Assembly (NCBI GenBank): GCA_028283985.1
Contig: JANQSQ010000631.1
Span: 1 to 6,070 of the forward strand
DNA: 6,070 bases
DNA from: Rhodothermales bacterium
GTDB taxonomy: Bacteria; Bacteroidota; Rhodothermia; Rhodothermales; VXPQ01
Direction: 5' to 3'
Part shown: piece after piece, positions 5,116 through 6,070 of the stretch
Layout of the letters: every line of letters starts with the position of its first letter
Position numbering within the stretch: position 1 is the stretch's first letter
Made by a program: the position numbers and the translations under genes
Notes under the pieces: generated by a model
Database searches by the model: none
What the model saw: the letters and a program-made list of their open reading frames with translations, nothing else
What the model was told of the DNA's origin: nothing

Positions 5116-6070
5116 CTATGCCCGGCCTGCTAACCTGGCAAGGTCTACCGACCTTTTTGCATCCGTCATACGCGAAACGGTTTTCATCATCCTTTTCATA
5201 TCTTTGAACTGCTTGAGCAGTTGATTCACGTCACGCACCTCTCTTCCACTGCCCCGCGCGATCCGGCGGCGGCGGCTTCCGTTCAGTATGGACGGGTGGC
5301 GACGTTCCTCGGGCGTCATAGAAAGGATAATGGCTTCAATGTGTACGAAGGCGTTGTCGTCAATATTCAGATCGCCCATCTGACGACTCATGCCCGGGAT
5401 CATCCCGGCAATCTCGCTGAGTGATCCCATTTTTCGAATTCGCTGGAGTTGCTCATAGAAATCGGCCAGATCGAAATCCTGCGAACGTATCTTTTTGCGT
5501 AGTTGCCCGGCCTGTCGGTCGTCGAATTGCTCCTGGGCTTTTTCGACGAGCGAGACCACATCGCCCATACCGAGGATGCGTCGCGCAATACGATCCGGGT
5601 GAAACGGCGTAAGGGCCTCCACTTTTTCGCCCGTGGAAGCGAATTTGATCGGTTTCTGCACGACTGAGCGTATGGACAGCGCCGCACCGCCGCGCGTATC
5701 TCCATCGAGCTTGGAAAGCACGACGCCGTCGAAGTCAAGGCGTTCATTGAAAGCAAGCGCCGCCTGGACGGCATCCTGCCCTGTCATGCTGTCCACCACA
5801 AAGAGAATTTCGTCCGGGTCTACGGCGTGCCGGATGTCCGCCACTTCGGTCATCATTTCTTCGTCCACATGAAGCCGCCCTGCGGTGTCTACGATGACGA
5901 TGTCGCGGGCAGCGCGCCGGGCTTCCCGAATGGCTTCGCGCGCTACGCGCACCGCGTCCCGGACGGGTTCTCCATCCTGCATCACAGAATAAACCGGTAT
6001 ATCAATGGAGTGGGCCAGCGTCTCGAGGTGCGCTACCGATGCCGGGCGATATACATCCGCCGCCGCCAGT
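5116..6070 (-). CDS. ffh: Signal recognition particle GTPase Ffh/SRP54 (N-terminal part outside window)
   Basis: Ffh binds 4.5S RNA and signal sequences of nascent membrane proteins and docks with FtsY through its GTPase. The visible 317 residues cover the second half of the G domain and the whole M domain. Motifs by visible residue number are DVYRPA (5-10, insertion box), DTAGR (61-65, G3), SKLDGD (119-124, G4, Ser replacing the more common Thr) and ASTGEK (144-149, G5), followed by PFHPDR and ILGMGDV. The M domain contains the Met-rich RKMGSLSEIAGMIPGMSRQM and the RNA-binding SRRRRIARGSG (265-275), then a Met-rich helix (FKDMKRMMKTVSRM). The frame is open from the right edge, so the N domain and P-loop lie beyond 6070. 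A GTG at 5985 is internal and is not the start. The stop is TAG at 5116-5118. The C-terminus is short, with no extension. Confidence 0.97.
   Translation of the reverse strand, partial: LAAADVYRPASVAHLETLAHSIDIPVYSVMQDGEPVRDAVRVAREAIREARRAARDIVIVDTAGRLHVDEEMMTEVADIRHAVDPDEILFVVDSMTGQDAVQAALAFNERLDFDGVVLSKLDGDTRGGAALSIRSVVQKPIKFASTGEKVEALTPFHPDRIARRILGMGDVVSLVEKAQEQFDDRQAGQLRKKIRSQDFDLADFYEQLQRIRKMGSLSEIAGMIPGMSRQMGDLNIDDNAFVHIEAIILSMTPEERRHPSILNGSRRRRIARGSGREVRDVNQLLKQFKDMKRMMKTVSRMTDAKRSVDLARLAGRA

Overview
The window is a compact bacterial translation and protein-targeting gene cluster. Every gene lies on the minus strand, so transcription runs from position 6070 down to 1. In transcription order the genes are ffh (SRP GTPase, 5' part outside the window), rpsP (ribosomal protein S16), rimM (16S maturation factor), trmD (tRNA m1G37 methyltransferase), rplS (L19), smpB (tmRNA partner), tyrS (tyrosyl-tRNA synthetase) and the start of a secreted TPR protein that runs off the left edge. 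The ffh-rpsP-rimM-trmD-rplS order is widely conserved in bacteria. Here smpB and tyrS follow with a 20-nt overlap and a 5-nt gap, so they are probably in the same transcript.

The organism is most likely in the wider Bacteroidota group, perhaps Rhodothermota or Balneolota. The reasons are the long Ala/Glu/Lys-rich tail on S16, the GHYxG form of the TrmD knot motif (most other bacteria have GRYEG), and the character of SmpB and Ffh. Base composition is moderately GC-rich. Shine-Dalgarno-like sequences precede rpsP, trmD, rplS and smpB, which argues against classical Bacteroides or Flavobacteria, where they are mostly absent. This placement is inferred from motifs and was not tested by any search.

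Two noncoding spacers hold the unusual content. Positions 421-631 (between tyrS and the TPR gene) and 3507-3674 (between rimM and trmD) are diverged copies, in opposite orientation, of one short repeat. Its ends are inverted repeats of the core AAGGATACTCTGA, and it has no conserved reading frame. It looks like a non-autonomous miniature inverted-repeat element (MITE-like). The rimM/trmD copy begins in the rimM stop codon and ends 3 bp before the trmD ribosome binding site. The tyrS-distal copy carries an extra GC-rich hairpin that the other copy lacks.

A second oddity is in rpsP. The S16 protein is about 260 residues, against about 80-90 for a minimal S16, and its tail contains a nearly perfect 81-bp tandem duplication. 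No CRISPR array, tRNA, rRNA, transposase or defence gene is visible. Apart from the repeat and the S16 tail, the region is ordinary core genome.
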